This document shows positions 10,936 through 22,356 of a stretch of 60,000 bases of DNA, one piece after another. The stretch spans positions 126,001-186,000 of the forward strand of contig JBBHKE010000339.1 of assembly GCA_037447655.1 (NCBI GenBank), written 5' to 3'. This DNA is from Zygnema cylindricum. Its lineage: Eukaryota > Streptophyta > Zygnematophyceae > Zygnematales > Zygnemataceae. Position 1 is the first letter of the stretch. Each line of letters starts with the position of its first letter. A program made the translations under genes and the position numbers. The notes beneath the pieces were generated by a model. That model had not been told where the DNA came from. It did no database searches and worked only from the letters and a program-made list of their open reading frames with translations.

Positions 10936-13072
10936 GGTTGGCTGTCAGAGGGAAGTATCAGTTGGGAAAGTTTCCTAAGATTATTCTTACAACAGCATCT
11001 CCACCTTGAACACCAACGAGCCGCACACTAACGGCATAAACCTGTCCTTCAATAGGTGCCGCATATCGTGCATGCAAGCGATCAACAGAGTGGAATCGCG
11101 TATTTCCAGAATCGCGACGCGGAGCTCCTGGGTTGATCCGGAGCAGCAGTTTCAAGGCGGTCGGCACACCTGGCCTCCCTGGGGCGGTCGCAGTCGAACG
11201 GGTGGATAAGAAGAGTATCAAGATATGTCACTTTGCCAGGAGGCGCACATAGTCTTTTGACACGTATGCATAGCTTGTAGCAAGCAGAGCCACAGGATGG
11301 GCTCCGTTAGATCCTTTGATGGGAGCCACGGTATTTTATCTGCGCCAAATTGCACGGAGGTGGAGAACCCTCGCCTTGAATGCTAGCCGAAGTGCTCGAC
11401 TAACGCTAAGCGACAAAATCTTAGTGACAAATTCGAAAAATGTTAGGGGACGTTTCAGTGTTCTTGAGATTTAGCGTTAACTTTTTGTTGTATTACGTAT
11501 ATATTTCGTACATAGTTTTTGACGTCCTTGTGTGATTCAGGGTAGAATTCCATTAGGCGGTCCCAGTAAATGTACGGAAACTTCTACTGGCAGCGTTTAC
11601 TGGAAGACTATTCCATTTTGTCGGGCCAGTAACAAACATTCCTCAATTATGATTGGCGCCACATAGGTTAGAGTCCAGATTCATAAAATCTTACAAAAAT
11701 CTACAAACGGAAAGTCAGAAAGAAATATCTGTACGACCGGAGGTACACCGTGAATCGTTATTAGCCTTATGTACGGAATATCGGCACCCCAAAATTTTGA
11801 CATTAATACCTTAAATATAATAAACTACACTATTTAAGTCCGTGGACCATAATCTGCCACGTCTCCTGCCACTATATTAGAATGAATGACGCTAATTTTT
11901 TCTTTACTCTAATAATTTCTTTAGTCTAATAACGATTCAAGGTGTAGTTAATGATTCGTATGTAAAGTTTGCGGCGAGATTTTGATTTTGAAAATGGAAA
12001 TCAAAATTTCAAAACGGAATGGCAAAAAAACGCGGCAAACTTTGAAGTTCGCAACATTCTTTGAATGTCGGTGGATGTCAGACGGAGCATGCGAGGATAT
12101 TTTCAGCTCACCTACATCCAACGTGGCAGGCGGCACATGGCCTGTAGGACATAGGCACATGGCATGTAGGACGTGTAGGCCTGTGATCGCTTGTTCAAAG
12201 TGGATATTTTTTGCTTTTTAATGTGTACCAATGGTACACGACCTTACCATGACCAGTATCGTACAACTCTCCTCGCGAGGAGAGTATCGTGACACTGGAC
12301 GATGTGCGCTATTGCTTCGCGAATCTAAAAAAGTGGAATATCCAACGGCCAGGAACTACGCCTACATCATTGGAGTCGCCCGACAGCTTTCCAGTAACGA
12401 TGTTTCGGCTGACAAAAACAAAATTAAGGTACAGCTTTGTACGGCGATGTACGAAAACGTACGGCGTCTAGTAACGCACCACACTTTTCGTCTAATGGAA
12501 TTCCACCCTCAGCCATTCTGGAAGAGTTCCCACCAGGAGGAGCCAATAATTGTTCGGAGACTTGATGGCAGTCGTTTTTAAGCAAAGTTTCCATCAATAA
12601 ACAAGCTTTGTGTATCTTTATCATTACGGGTGGTACAGTACACCGTGAATCGCTATTAGCCTTATGTACTCTATATCGGCACCCAAAATTTTGACATTCA
12701 TATCCGAAATACAGTGAATGAATCAAATTAATCTTTGACGTTAATTACGGTTCTTGTAAATTAGCTTCAATGCTTTTACTGTACTTGTTTCATGAAAAGC
12801 GTGGTGTGCGGAATGAGTTGTTCGTACAATACTATACTTCATTACTGAAAATCGTCCAAAAATTGTAGTGAACTTATGTCGGTTGCATAAAAAACTACGC
12901 TTAGAAAAACGTGGAGTTGAGTTTGTAACACAGGAGTTCGCATACATTCAGACGTTCGTTTTTGTATGTGACAATGTGAACAGATAACAAGTACACATGC
13001 GAATAGCTGCGTATGTTACGTCAGCGTACTGTCCCAGGCTTACACATATTGTACAGTCGCGGAAAGTTAAGT
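10936..13072. other. Intergenic, upstream of the kinase-like gene, with short direct and inverted repeats
   Basis: The first ~250 bp would hold the promoter and 5' UTR of the minus-strand gene ending at 10935; I see no clear TATA box. A direct repeat of ~65 bp occurs at 11745-11810 and 12639-12705 (ACACCGTGAATCG, TATTAGCCTTATGTAC, ATATCGGCACCC, AAAATTTTGACATT). A 10-bp inverted repeat (ATTTTGATTT/AAATCAAAAT) lies at 11979-12007, and an 18-bp perfect palindrome at 12267-12284. No gene is supported. Confidence 0.5.
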
Positions 13073-15088
13073 TTAGGGAATTGATCATAGCAAGGATTGT
13101 TATCGTTGCGCACAGTCACTTACGTCACTTTGTCAAAAAATGTATTTTTTAAGTACACATTGGTACAAGTAAAGTACCGTTGAGTCTAAATTTGACGGTC
13201 AATCGGTTGGACAGCTTTGACTTTCAAAATATTATTTCAACCGCTTAAACTTTTGTCGCGCTTGCGAACGTCGACCGTCATAATCAAATAAGCAATTCAC
13301 ACGGTCGACGAACGTGCACGGTAACAAAACTGCAACAACCACATGTAAATAAAAGTGTTGGAGACAGTCACTTTTTGTCGTTACGTGAGCTCCACGGTGA
13401 GAGCACGTTGGATATAAACTTAGCCGCAAAACTGAAATTTAGTATTATAAGTGTTACATCGAACTTAGACGCAAATTGAAACGAAACCTCTTTAAACTGA
13501 AGTATTGTAAGTCTTCTACGGAAATATTTAAACGCATGAATCGAAATTCCGTTCTCAATGTAAGAATGTTGATTCGTAGATAGTATGGCTCAATTTCGTC
13601 GCGCATGACGACGCGCATTTTTTTCATTTAATTTCAATTGATATTTTTACGCCGGTTCGTTTTATTATAGTTTACAAAGTTTATTTCGTTTCGTGCTTTT
13701 AAATATTTCCCTACAATATTTACAAAGAGGTTTCGTTTCAATTTGCGTCTAAGTTTGATGTAACACTTATACGACTAAAATTCAATTTTGCGGCTAAGTT
13801 TATATCCAATGTGCTAGTGTTATGTATCGGTAAGGATTTGTCAATAACCGATATGGGCCTTTTTCCGGGTAGCCGATAATCAATATTTTGGAACGATATA
13901 CCGTTATCGATGTTATCGCCGATAAATAACCGATATTTATCGGTTATTATCGGCGATAAAACCGATATCGCGAACTATCGACGATATCTCTACGGACCGT
14001 ACAGATAAATGTACGGTCAGTACACTCAACTATACGTGTTATTCCCCAGACGCGCCCTACTCACAACCCCTATCTATTGAGGTGTCTACCAATCAGATCG
14101 TTGTACCAACACAAAAAGTACAGTAGCCGCCATGAGAGCTGTACGGTCTTAGTATGGATCCAGTAAAAACGATGTACTTTTCACATTCGACGCCATAGAT
14201 TTGTCCCTTTTTCCTTAGGATCCAATAGGGACCTGCCACGTGTCCATCTGCCGGCTTTTTTGGCATAAACTGCCAAAAGAGCCATTTCGAGATGTTGGCG
14301 CTCCACTGGCTGTCCGCTCGTGTTTTCTTATTCCAAATCGTCCTTCGATTCCGAATGCGCGCACAATGTTATTTTGCGCCCGTTCTACTTTGTGTCCGCC
14401 ATCCTTTAACCGTTCCATGTTCACCAGTTTGTCGTTACAATTCCGTACGTTGCTGTAAAATTTCTTTTCATTTAACCGGCCAACGTTTATTTGCTGCGCT
14501 GTCCGTAATAAATCGCAGTTAAACAAAGACGAAACAGATTCTTACACTTGGCATGCCACGCCATATAAAGTCAATAATATAACACAATGTGTTATAAAGT
14601 ACTATTGTATGCGTAATATATTTTTTTAAAGTTATCACCTATATAGAATTTGTTGGTCTCAAACCGATATATCTAGAGCTTTGACCATTCAATAACCGAT
14701 AACTATCGGTATCGGTGTTATCGCGATAAATTTTTAGCGATACACAACACTACAACGTGCTCTCACCGTGGAGCTAACGTAACAACAAAAAGTGATTGTC
14801 TGCAACACTTTTATTTACATATGGTTACCGCACTTTTGTTACCGTAAACGTTCGTCGGCCGTGTCAATTGCTAATTTTGTTATGATGGTCGACGTTCAAA
14901 AGCAGAACAACTTTTAAGCGGTTGAAACAATATTTTGAAAATGAAGGCTGTCCAACCGATTGACTGTCAAATTTAGACTAAACGATACTTTACTTGTACC
15001 AATGTGTACTTTAAAAGTACATTTTTTGACAAAGTGACATAAATGACTGTGCGTAGCCAAAACAGTCACTGCCATTATCAATTCCCTA
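13073..15088. mobile_element. Long foldback (inverted-repeat) element, split by a nested hAT-type MITE
   Basis: The left arm (13073-13492) and the right arm (13728-13814 plus 14753-15088) are imperfect inverted copies of ~420 bp around a ~235-bp loop. Landmarks include CTCCACGGTGAGAGCACGTTG near 13390 against its reverse complement near 14760, and GCGGCTAAGTTTATATCCAA at 13789 against its reverse near 13410. Removing 13815-14752 restores an uninterrupted palindrome of ~1.1 kb. No transposase frame is visible, so this is a non-autonomous foldback or MITE-like element. Its outer boundaries are approximate. Confidence 0.75.
13815..14752. mobile_element. hAT-type MITE, 938 bp, with 8-bp target-site duplication
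   Basis: The terminal inverted repeats start TAGTGTTATGTATCGGTAA and end CACAACACTA. The flanks CAATGTGC (13807-13814) and CAACGTGC (14753-14760) form an 8-bp duplication with one mismatch, the hAT hallmark. The ends are packed with GATAACCGATA / TATCGGTTATC palindromes. No transposase is encoded. A second copy starts at 20564, with matching internal sequence. Confidence 0.8.
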
Positions 15089-18000
15089 AGTGTATTACGC
15101 TGTCGTTTTAACTATATTTGAGTTCCTTCGAAATTAATAGAGTATATATTTACACTATTACAGCGTCAAACGAAAACATAACAGTAATACGAGACCTGTA
15201 AACGAAAGAGACGCTTATTAGAGTTAAGTTTGACCCTAAAATGGGTAATGTTTCACAAAAGGTCACAAAAATAGAGTCATAATGTGTAAATTATAGCGTT
15301 AAGTTACAAAATTTAGGATTGAAAAAACGCGGCGCGTTGAAAACCTAAAAGGATAACAAACTATTGGCAAATGCAGACAAAACACAAAAAATAGATTTTT
15401 TGTTCAAACTATTCCCATCCACATCCTCGTCTCCTTGTGGGTGAGATTTGAATCTCGCGGAGCCATTTTCACAAAACGTCGCCATTTTTTGGGCAAGATG
15501 CGGATGGTTGTCCCGCAACCTCACGTAGTCTTGCGACCTCCAATACGCCATACCTTATTTTTAAGTTTTACAACAGTATTAGGGTTGACAATAGCATGGC
15601 GAAACCACAAAGAAGTGCGCATCATTATTGTCGGTACATCTTTTAGGGTTTACGAAGAAAATCATGGGTAAGTGCGGGGCTCTATCCATTTTTCATCCCT
15701 TTCTCTCTCTCCCACTCATTCTGTCCCATACCTTTTATTTACTCTTCTCTCTACTCTATCTCTCCCTCATTTTGTCTCATACCTTTTATCTCCTGTTCCC
15801 TCTAACTCTCTTCTTCCCACTCTCTCTCCCTCCCTCGTTTTGTGTCCATCTCTGTCTATCTCTCGATCCCTCTCTATTAAATCGTCCCTACTCTCCTCCT
15901 AAGTATTTGCCCTATCCCTAATCCCCCTCTTCCTCTTAAATTTGCCTTCTTTCTTTTCCATCCACGTGATTCGCTTGAATGCGCCCCCTACCTCTCCCTC
16001 CTTAACCCTCTCCTACTTTCTTTTCCTCACTCTCTCGATCTTTCTCATCCACTCTCTCTCCCACTCTCTAATCCAACCTCCTCCGCGTCCCCTCTTCCTT
16101 TGTTCACTGCGAGTGTCCCTTGTCCATCCTCTCACACTCTTTTTTCTCTCATTATTGCTCATTATTCCTTTTCTCTCTCTTTCTAATGTGTATTTGAGGC
16201 TTTAATCGACCATCGACTTCCATCCGACGGTCGTTGTATTAAGGGACACCTACGCCAACATATGTTCGTAGGGAAGAAGAAAGTATCATCTTCAAGGTGT
16301 AGGAGCGGATGACAGCGCTTGGAGAAAACCGTGAAGAATTTTGCAAGGATCTATCTTCGCCGTGTCGAATCTTTACTATTTAGTTAGTGTGTGTAGTATT
16401 ACGAATGTTTTCTTTATTTTAATAGGGGTTTTTGTGCTAGAGACGCAAGCGTTACGAATACTGTAGTACATAGAGCTTTGTATCATATTGTAGATTAATT
16501 GGCTTCACTACATTTTTGTTATAATATAACGTCTTAAAAGGATATCACCGTTAAACATACGATTTTTGTAAATTTATTCCATTATTGTAAATGAATGATT
16601 GTATTTATGTCAACTTATTGTCCATTTTTTATTTATTTTGTCTTTTTTCATTTCCTTTCATGTTGTTTTGATGACTTTTTCGTTTTGAAATATATTAAAT
16701 GTTCTCCGCATCTATTGCTTTGTGTTTCATGTGTATATGCTGAAAATATGACTTCGTTTAACCTATTGTTCACCGGGTATATTAGTCGTAGATTTATTTT
16801 CTTACATGGATAAATCTGACTTTTTTATTCACTCCGGTTTTTATGGTTTCAGTCTAGTCAAAATGCCAAATTGTTGCAAAGTAAAACCCTCTACTTTTTT
16901 GATAGCCATAATCTTCTTCACCTATTATGCAAACTGACTCTTTATAGACAAGCGACGAACCAACCTCGCCGTTGTAAGGCCATGCGATGAGACAGAGTGA
17001 TCGTTACAATAATAGCAAACAAAAAATGCAGACTTTGCTTTTCTGAAGATGAGGACGAAGCAGTTTCACCGCTGGATTTCTATTCAGCGACGAGACACTC
17101 TCGCCGCTAAATGGGCAACCGTGCAATATCGTGGAAGTGCTATTTTCGAAAGTAAGAACGAATCAAATTCGTCGATGGATAACTACCCAACGACGAAGGA
17201 TTTTTGTCGTTGGTTAGTTTATTATGTAGAAGGCAGCAAAATCTATAAATCCATTCTACACGCACACTCCATTACCGAATACCACCTTAACAACATCTCA
17301 GAGTAAATACACATGAGAATTTTTAAATGCATGCAATTCCACATTATACAAAACATGTATCCTTGGGAAAAACCGAAATTGTATTATTCCATATAAAATT
17401 ATACACACAAATAAAATATTCATTATATATTCACACATTCGAACTTTGGTTCAAGCTACAGTTCCTTCCAAGTTTCAACAGAAAGTCACGAGCAACATCT
17501 CCACATTATCGTTTTACTAATTAGCCCACAAATTCCTAGCCCTATTTTGTGTTGTTCAATATTGGTACACGAAGAGGTGGGACTAAATCGCTAAATTTTG
17601 TTTTTTTAAATACACCTGTAAACTTTTGAAGCCGCACACGTCTGCCCTATATCTTTGAAAGCCCCATGAGAAGCACTAACAATAAACCTTTCTTATATCT
17701 TTGCAATTCTCCAATTTTATATACATGCATGCGCTTCCAAACTTTCTATTTCTAATGAGATTAAAATCCACTGCCTAACTTGGAAGTGGTAGTTAACAGT
17801 AAATTTTGCACATTTACAAAGTAGTGGGCAAAAAAGTTCTATAAAGAACATGGTTTATAGTCTACCACGAACAGTCAAGATTGAAGAATTGTTGTTTAGC
17901 GAAGGGTCTTCATGTCTAAGAGCCGCAACAACTTTTTCATGAGAATTAAGCGACACTCTCAATGTAAAAGACGTCATTATACGCTCAATTTTGCACCTCA

Positions 18001-18617
18001 GCAAGGCTTTGAAACATATCCCAAGAACTCGGCCAACTAGACCTCTAGTGGAGCTATTTTATCCAAACCTCATTTATTCAAGAGACGTGAAATGGAGCGA
18101 AATGGAATAGCAAAGTGAAACATAAAGTGTAGTTATCGGTAATGCCTCCCTGATAGGAAAACAATCAACATGCTCCAATTTAAAAAATTTAAAACTCCAA
18201 AACCAAATAAAAAAAAAATACAAAAAATAGGAAAAACAACGGCAAAACAATTTATAGCCAAACAAAGCTTGATGGAATTTCCTAAATTTTCAATGTCGTC
18301 GATACAATAACACCTAAAGGCCACAAAATAGTGTTTAAATACTTAGCAGAAAGTTGTACTCTAAAAGAGTACCATCTATTACATATTTATTATCAATAAA
18401 AAAAGGGGAGGGACAAAACAAAAAAAACACATAATCGAAATGGAAACTCAACTGTTGGTAACAACTACAAATTATGCTCCATAGATTAGTAGGAAAATTC
18501 AGCTTTACTTCTACCAATATTTACAAGTCCATTATGGAGCAACAACTGCTTCACTCCTCTGTTCTAGCTAGTGCTCTGTTTTCGTCTGATTATAATAAGG
18601 GTTCAAAAACTTTTATA
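15089..18617. other. Non-genic AT-rich DNA with a ~500-bp pyrimidine-rich tract (15690-16190)
   Basis: 15690-16190 is almost entirely C/T on the + strand (CTCTCTCCC, CCCTCATTTTGTC), with a phrase like CATACCTTTTAT repeated about 55 bp apart. Such strand asymmetry opens long meaningless frames. The rest (16200-18600) is AT-rich with no recognisable gene. Confidence 0.5.
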
Positions 18618-18833
18618 AGCCCGTTCTCCTCGGATACGCGTGGCCACTTGGACATCATTCGGCATAATGGTGACTCTTTTCGCGTGAATGGCATAGAGAT
18701 TGGTGTCTTCAAACAGACCGACCAAAGCTGCAAAGTTAGAACATCCGAAGAATCGGCGATCCGTCTTGAAATCATGCACAGTCTCACGAAGAAGGCGTTG
18801 GAATGGCAACTTGTGGATGAGAAGCCCATTTGA
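18618..18833 (-). pseudogene. Histone H3 pseudogene fragment (C-terminal two thirds)
   Basis: On the minus strand the translation starts [18 protein letters not shown], matching the H3 core from its LLIRKLPFQRLVRE block. It continues VHDFKTDRR, then needs a frame change (the SSDVLTLQ part of helix 2 sits in another frame) with several codons missing, and resumes [37 protein letters not shown]. The usual stop after GERA is absent. The N-terminal tail and aN region are missing with no splice acceptor. A frameshift, a deletion, and replaced otherwise invariant residues (Cys to Tyr after DTN, Lys to Asn after IMP) make a functional histone unlikely. It resembles canonical H3 more than CENH3. Confidence 0.8.
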
Positions 18834-20327
18834 TTTTTTGTAATTTCAGATTTCACGGAGAGCAACACTTCTATGACAATACCTGAATACAGGAAACATA
18901 CCACCAACTTTAGTTAGATAAAATTTAGAGTGTGACTGTGTGACAAAAGTTTTTCTATAGTTAGCTTTGTTTTAATGTCATGAGAGGCAACAGGCAAGTA
19001 TTAACAAAAAACTCCTAATCTTATGGAATTCTACAAATATTTATTTGCCATGTTTATAATAGAGAAGCACTAGGCTGAGCAAAAATAAGAGTAGAAATAA
19101 ATTCCAAGACCGCAGACAAAAATTAACAGGAGAATACTATTCCTTTTCCAAAACTAAGATTTGCAGGTAGACTTATTTTAATGCAAAAAAAAAATCCATT
19201 CACTTCGGTAAGAAATTTTGGAGAGGGAAGAGTTTCACCAGCTACAATAATTTGTTATTAGAAAAACAAAAACAAATAAACAATATAGTTAAAAAAAGAG
19301 AAAAAAAATATATAGAGAAAGTCATTAGCTGGAACTACATATAAAAAAATATATTAAATCGCCAAGGAAACACCTCTAGCTTACAGGTTGCACGACAAAA
19401 TGTTGATGGGATGAAATGCGAGCGTCGTAACATTGACAAACGAATTTTCCAAGTCATCTACAAAACCCGACCAACTTTAGAAATACGTGGGTATTAAACA
19501 TGCCACGTGTTTTTGGCAATAGCCAATGATACACTTTTTACGGCGGTTGATTAGCTTTTGTGGGCGTATTACCTCCGATTAGAATTAACATGTATCCTAA
19601 TTAGTGGTTTTTCTCCGTTTTACATTCAATTAGAAATAACAATAATATTAATAAGAGGTTTGTTCTCCGTTTGATTTGACTAAACGCATCCTTATTAGAA
19701 TTAAGTCCTAATATTACAATGCATGAATTATAATAAAGCAACCCGTCGGGCACCTTATAAAGGTTAAGGGTCCATGTTTAACGTCATACAACGCTCGTTC
19801 TCCCCGCGAACGAAAGGAAATTAAAAACAATCACTGAGCTCAATGTAAGCTATTCGAAACGAAGCGTAATGATTCAATACTTGTCGTTATAATTTCGCTC
19901 ATTACACAATACGAAATTGAACTAGATGAACAAATTAGAATTGTACGGTTACCTAGCATTAAAACGTAACTGCGTTTTACAACCCGAAGCATGGATTCGA
20001 ATGCATGGTGTGACAATGTACGTTTCGTCCTATGTTGTCATCTCACTTTTTTTACTGTAATCATATTCACCGCGCGCGAAACAAATGCTTGTTAAAATCA
20101 TAGTTCAAAAGTAGGTGACCGGACGCCCATACAATATGCATATTGTATGCAAAACATACAATATGGCATTAAGACCCATATTGTATTGGCCGCAAAATGA
20201 AATAAAATAGTAATAGGGTTGAGTTGCACATGGATCGATAGAGAATTAAACGTCATGTCTAAATTTGAAAAAAAAATCGGACAAAAAAATCTTTTTCTGT
20301 GAGTTTTGAGCGACTTTTTATTTCAAC
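18834..20327. other. Non-genic AT-rich DNA with a 22-bp perfect palindrome (20128-20149)
   Basis: No gene is recognised. The palindrome has the half-site CATACAATATG and is followed within 5 bp by a further partial copy (CATACAATATGG). Confidence 0.5.
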
Positions 20328-20560
20328 CGTCAGATTCGGACGATCTGACGGTCGTTGATGAAAGTGACGATCTAAAAAGATCACATGAAAAGCCCATAAC
20401 ACAACTTACGATAGGACTATCGTCAGATTCGGACGATCGGACGATCGCTGATGAAAGTAGTGATCTAAGAAGCTCACATCGAAAGCCCGTAACACAACTT
20501 ACGCTAAAGGCGGCCTACAAAAGTCCTACCAAAAAACGCCTACTTTTGAACTATGGTTAA
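20328..20560 (+). pseudogene. Open fragment with a 31-aa acidic tandem repeat, unrecognised
   Basis: A 93-bp unit is repeated in frame (20328 and 20421) and encodes SDSDDLTVVDESDDL followed by a variable SH(E/R)KP(I/V)TQLT block. Differences between the copies are mostly conservative at protein level (D/D, V/I, E/R, I/V), which hints at past coding constraint. The frame runs on to AAYKSPTKKRLLLNYG and a stop at 20558-20560, three bases before the hAT-like end at 20564. No start codon context or splice sites stand out. Probably a remnant of a repeat-containing gene; function unknown. Confidence 0.35.
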
Positions 20561-20563
20561 AAT

Positions 20564-20971
20564 TAGTGTTGTTTATCGGTAAGCATTTACCGATAACCGA
20601 TATGGACCATTTTTCGGGTTCACGATAATCGATATATTGTTTCGATAAATCGTTATCGATCTTATCGCCGATAAGTAGCCGATAATATTGGGTACTTATC
20701 GGCGATAACACCGATAACGATAACTATCGGCGATAAATGTACGGACCGTACAGATAAATGTACAAGCCGTACATATAAATGTACGGCATGTACACTCAGT
20801 TGTACGTCTTATTTTCCGGACGCGCAGAAAGTACAGTAGCAGCAATGACGTCTATACGACCAATACAAACGATGTACCTTTCACATCCGACGCCATGGCT
20901 TTGTCCTTTTATTCCTTGGGATCCAGTAATCACCTGCCACGTGTCAATCTGTCAGATTTTTTGGCATAAGC
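20564..20971. mobile_element. Left part of a second hAT-type MITE copy, interrupted by Gypsy-old
   Basis: It begins TAGTGTTGTTTATCGGTAAG, like the left end of the MITE at 13815, and repeats its GATAACCGATA palindromes and internal sequence (the stretch around 20880-20971 matches about 14170-14270, including CCTGCCACGTGTC and TTTTTTGGCATAA). Similarity stops exactly at 20972, where Gypsy-old starts with TGTCAAGC. The right part must lie beyond the window end. Confidence 0.75.
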
Positions 20972-22150
20972 TGTCAAGCTCCTGTGCTTTTCAGGCATAC
21001 CTTTATATCACCAAGGATTCCCGTGCTCTTGTTAAACTGTACGGTCTTTAGAGAACGGAGGAGTGAGTGCACCAAACTAGACAAGATCCTTGTATTTCCT
21101 AAACTGAGCGGAACGCACTAAATTTCGCGCCTAACGGAGGCCGGACAACAGAGTTCTACCGTCTCAAAGACCGCAATTCTGTTACTTGGGACTAGTTTCC
21201 AACAGCCCTTTTGGGGGGGTACATTGTGGATTGCCACGTAACTTTCCGGATTTGCATTTAGATTAGGCCGTTAGCCGTCAGTAGGAATTTAGTTCAGGTT
21301 CAACTGACTGCTGGTCTATTAAATACATTAGGTCAAAGTATGGCAAGTAAGTGTCCTTTTCGAGACTTTGTCTAATGATAGTGGACCAAATAATTACTTT
21401 CGGCTGCTGATCCAGCGCATGCCGGAGCATAACGTTTTGCCCCGAGTGTAGTACGGATTATTTTGTCTTATGTCAATTTAATTACACAAGCTTGCAGCTC
21501 ATTGGTTAATAGCGTAGCTTTAACTTTTTGACCTGCAATTTGACAAACTTTGATGTATAAGGCACTTGGGGTCGTAGGAGACAGGTTGCTTTTCACTACT
21601 GTCTCATGTGAAAACCCTCAGAAAATCCAACAAACCTTCTTTTGGAGAATCTTTGTCTTGTTTTTGACTCTATTGCCATCTGGGTTTTGAATCTGTCTTT
21701 TGTGGAAATCACAGTCCAAGCGGGTAGTTGTTATAATCTTCCTTTTTGGGTGACTTTGGACTTTTTGCTGTTTGAGCCGAGAAGAGTCTGGTTGGTTCCT
21801 AGCTGCGGACACCGAAGGTTGCAAGAGTACCATACCTATTGACGAGACTTTCAGGGGAGGGGTCGCCGCTTTCTAATTGTCATCGTTAATTGCTGGGGTG
21901 TGTTAAACTCGTTTCGTTATATTTCACATTTTCTATCTTTTATTATCATTTCTGGGGCAAGGTGATATTGTTAAATCTGGGAAGCCAATTATATTTATTG
22001 ATATATGTATCTACGTGATAGTGCATTTGTGTCTTCGTCAGGAGTTCTCTTTTGCTTTGGAGTGACAAATCCTGAGTGAACAGGAATCCTCTAGATCGAG
22101 ACAGCGGGTTTTGAGGGAATAAGTGTTATAGAATTCCCGTAGAGAAAACA
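20972..22150 (+). repeat. Gypsy-old terminal repeat A (5' copy, A1')
   Basis: About 1.18 kb, repeated at 58775-59957. It starts TGTCAAGC and contains TATAAGG at 21556-21562. Shortly downstream lies the hairpin GAGACAG...CTGTCTC (21579-21605), which covers the presumed transcript start. It ends just before the putative primer site at 22151. No B segment follows it, unlike the 3' copy. Confidence 0.7.
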
Positions 22151-22174
22151 CAGCACTGAAAAGCCAACTTGTCC
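22151..22174 (+). promoter_or_regulatory. Putative self-priming primer-binding site of Gypsy-old
   Basis: Directly after repeat A. Its reverse complement (..GTTGGCTTTTCAGTGCTG) resembles 21584-21601 (GTTGCTTTTCACTACTG), the stretch downstream of the TATA box in the element's own A repeat, with one gap and a few mismatches. It does not start with the TGG of a tRNA 3'-end site. Confidence 0.45.
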
Positions 22175-22356
22175 GCTCTGATTAGAGGGGATAGGAGCTT
22201 TGACTTTGAAACCTCTCTTTTTGGAAAGGAGCTCTAGTTACATCCATTTCTCTTTCTCTAGTAACCTCTGTCATCATCGGGGGAGGAGAGATTCCTGATA
22301 ATGGAGCTGGAGAGCAGAGTCGGCAAGAAAGGCCTTCCCAGAAAGAAAAGACTCAA

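Noticed and set aside
10490-11209. Plus-strand frames opposite the kinase-like gene
   Set aside because: They lie antisense to a well-supported exon and its upstream region and have no recognisable content.
14215-14526. Possible transposase fragment in the hAT-type MITE
   Set aside because: No hAT dimerisation or catalytic motifs; frames on both strands are short and unrelated to the second copy at 20564.
15628-16205. Leu/Ser/Pro-rich open frames
   Set aside because: Produced by a pyrimidine-rich tract; overlapping frames are equally open.
18474-18833. 119-residue plus-strand open frame
   Set aside because: It is the antisense shadow of the histone H3 pseudogene.
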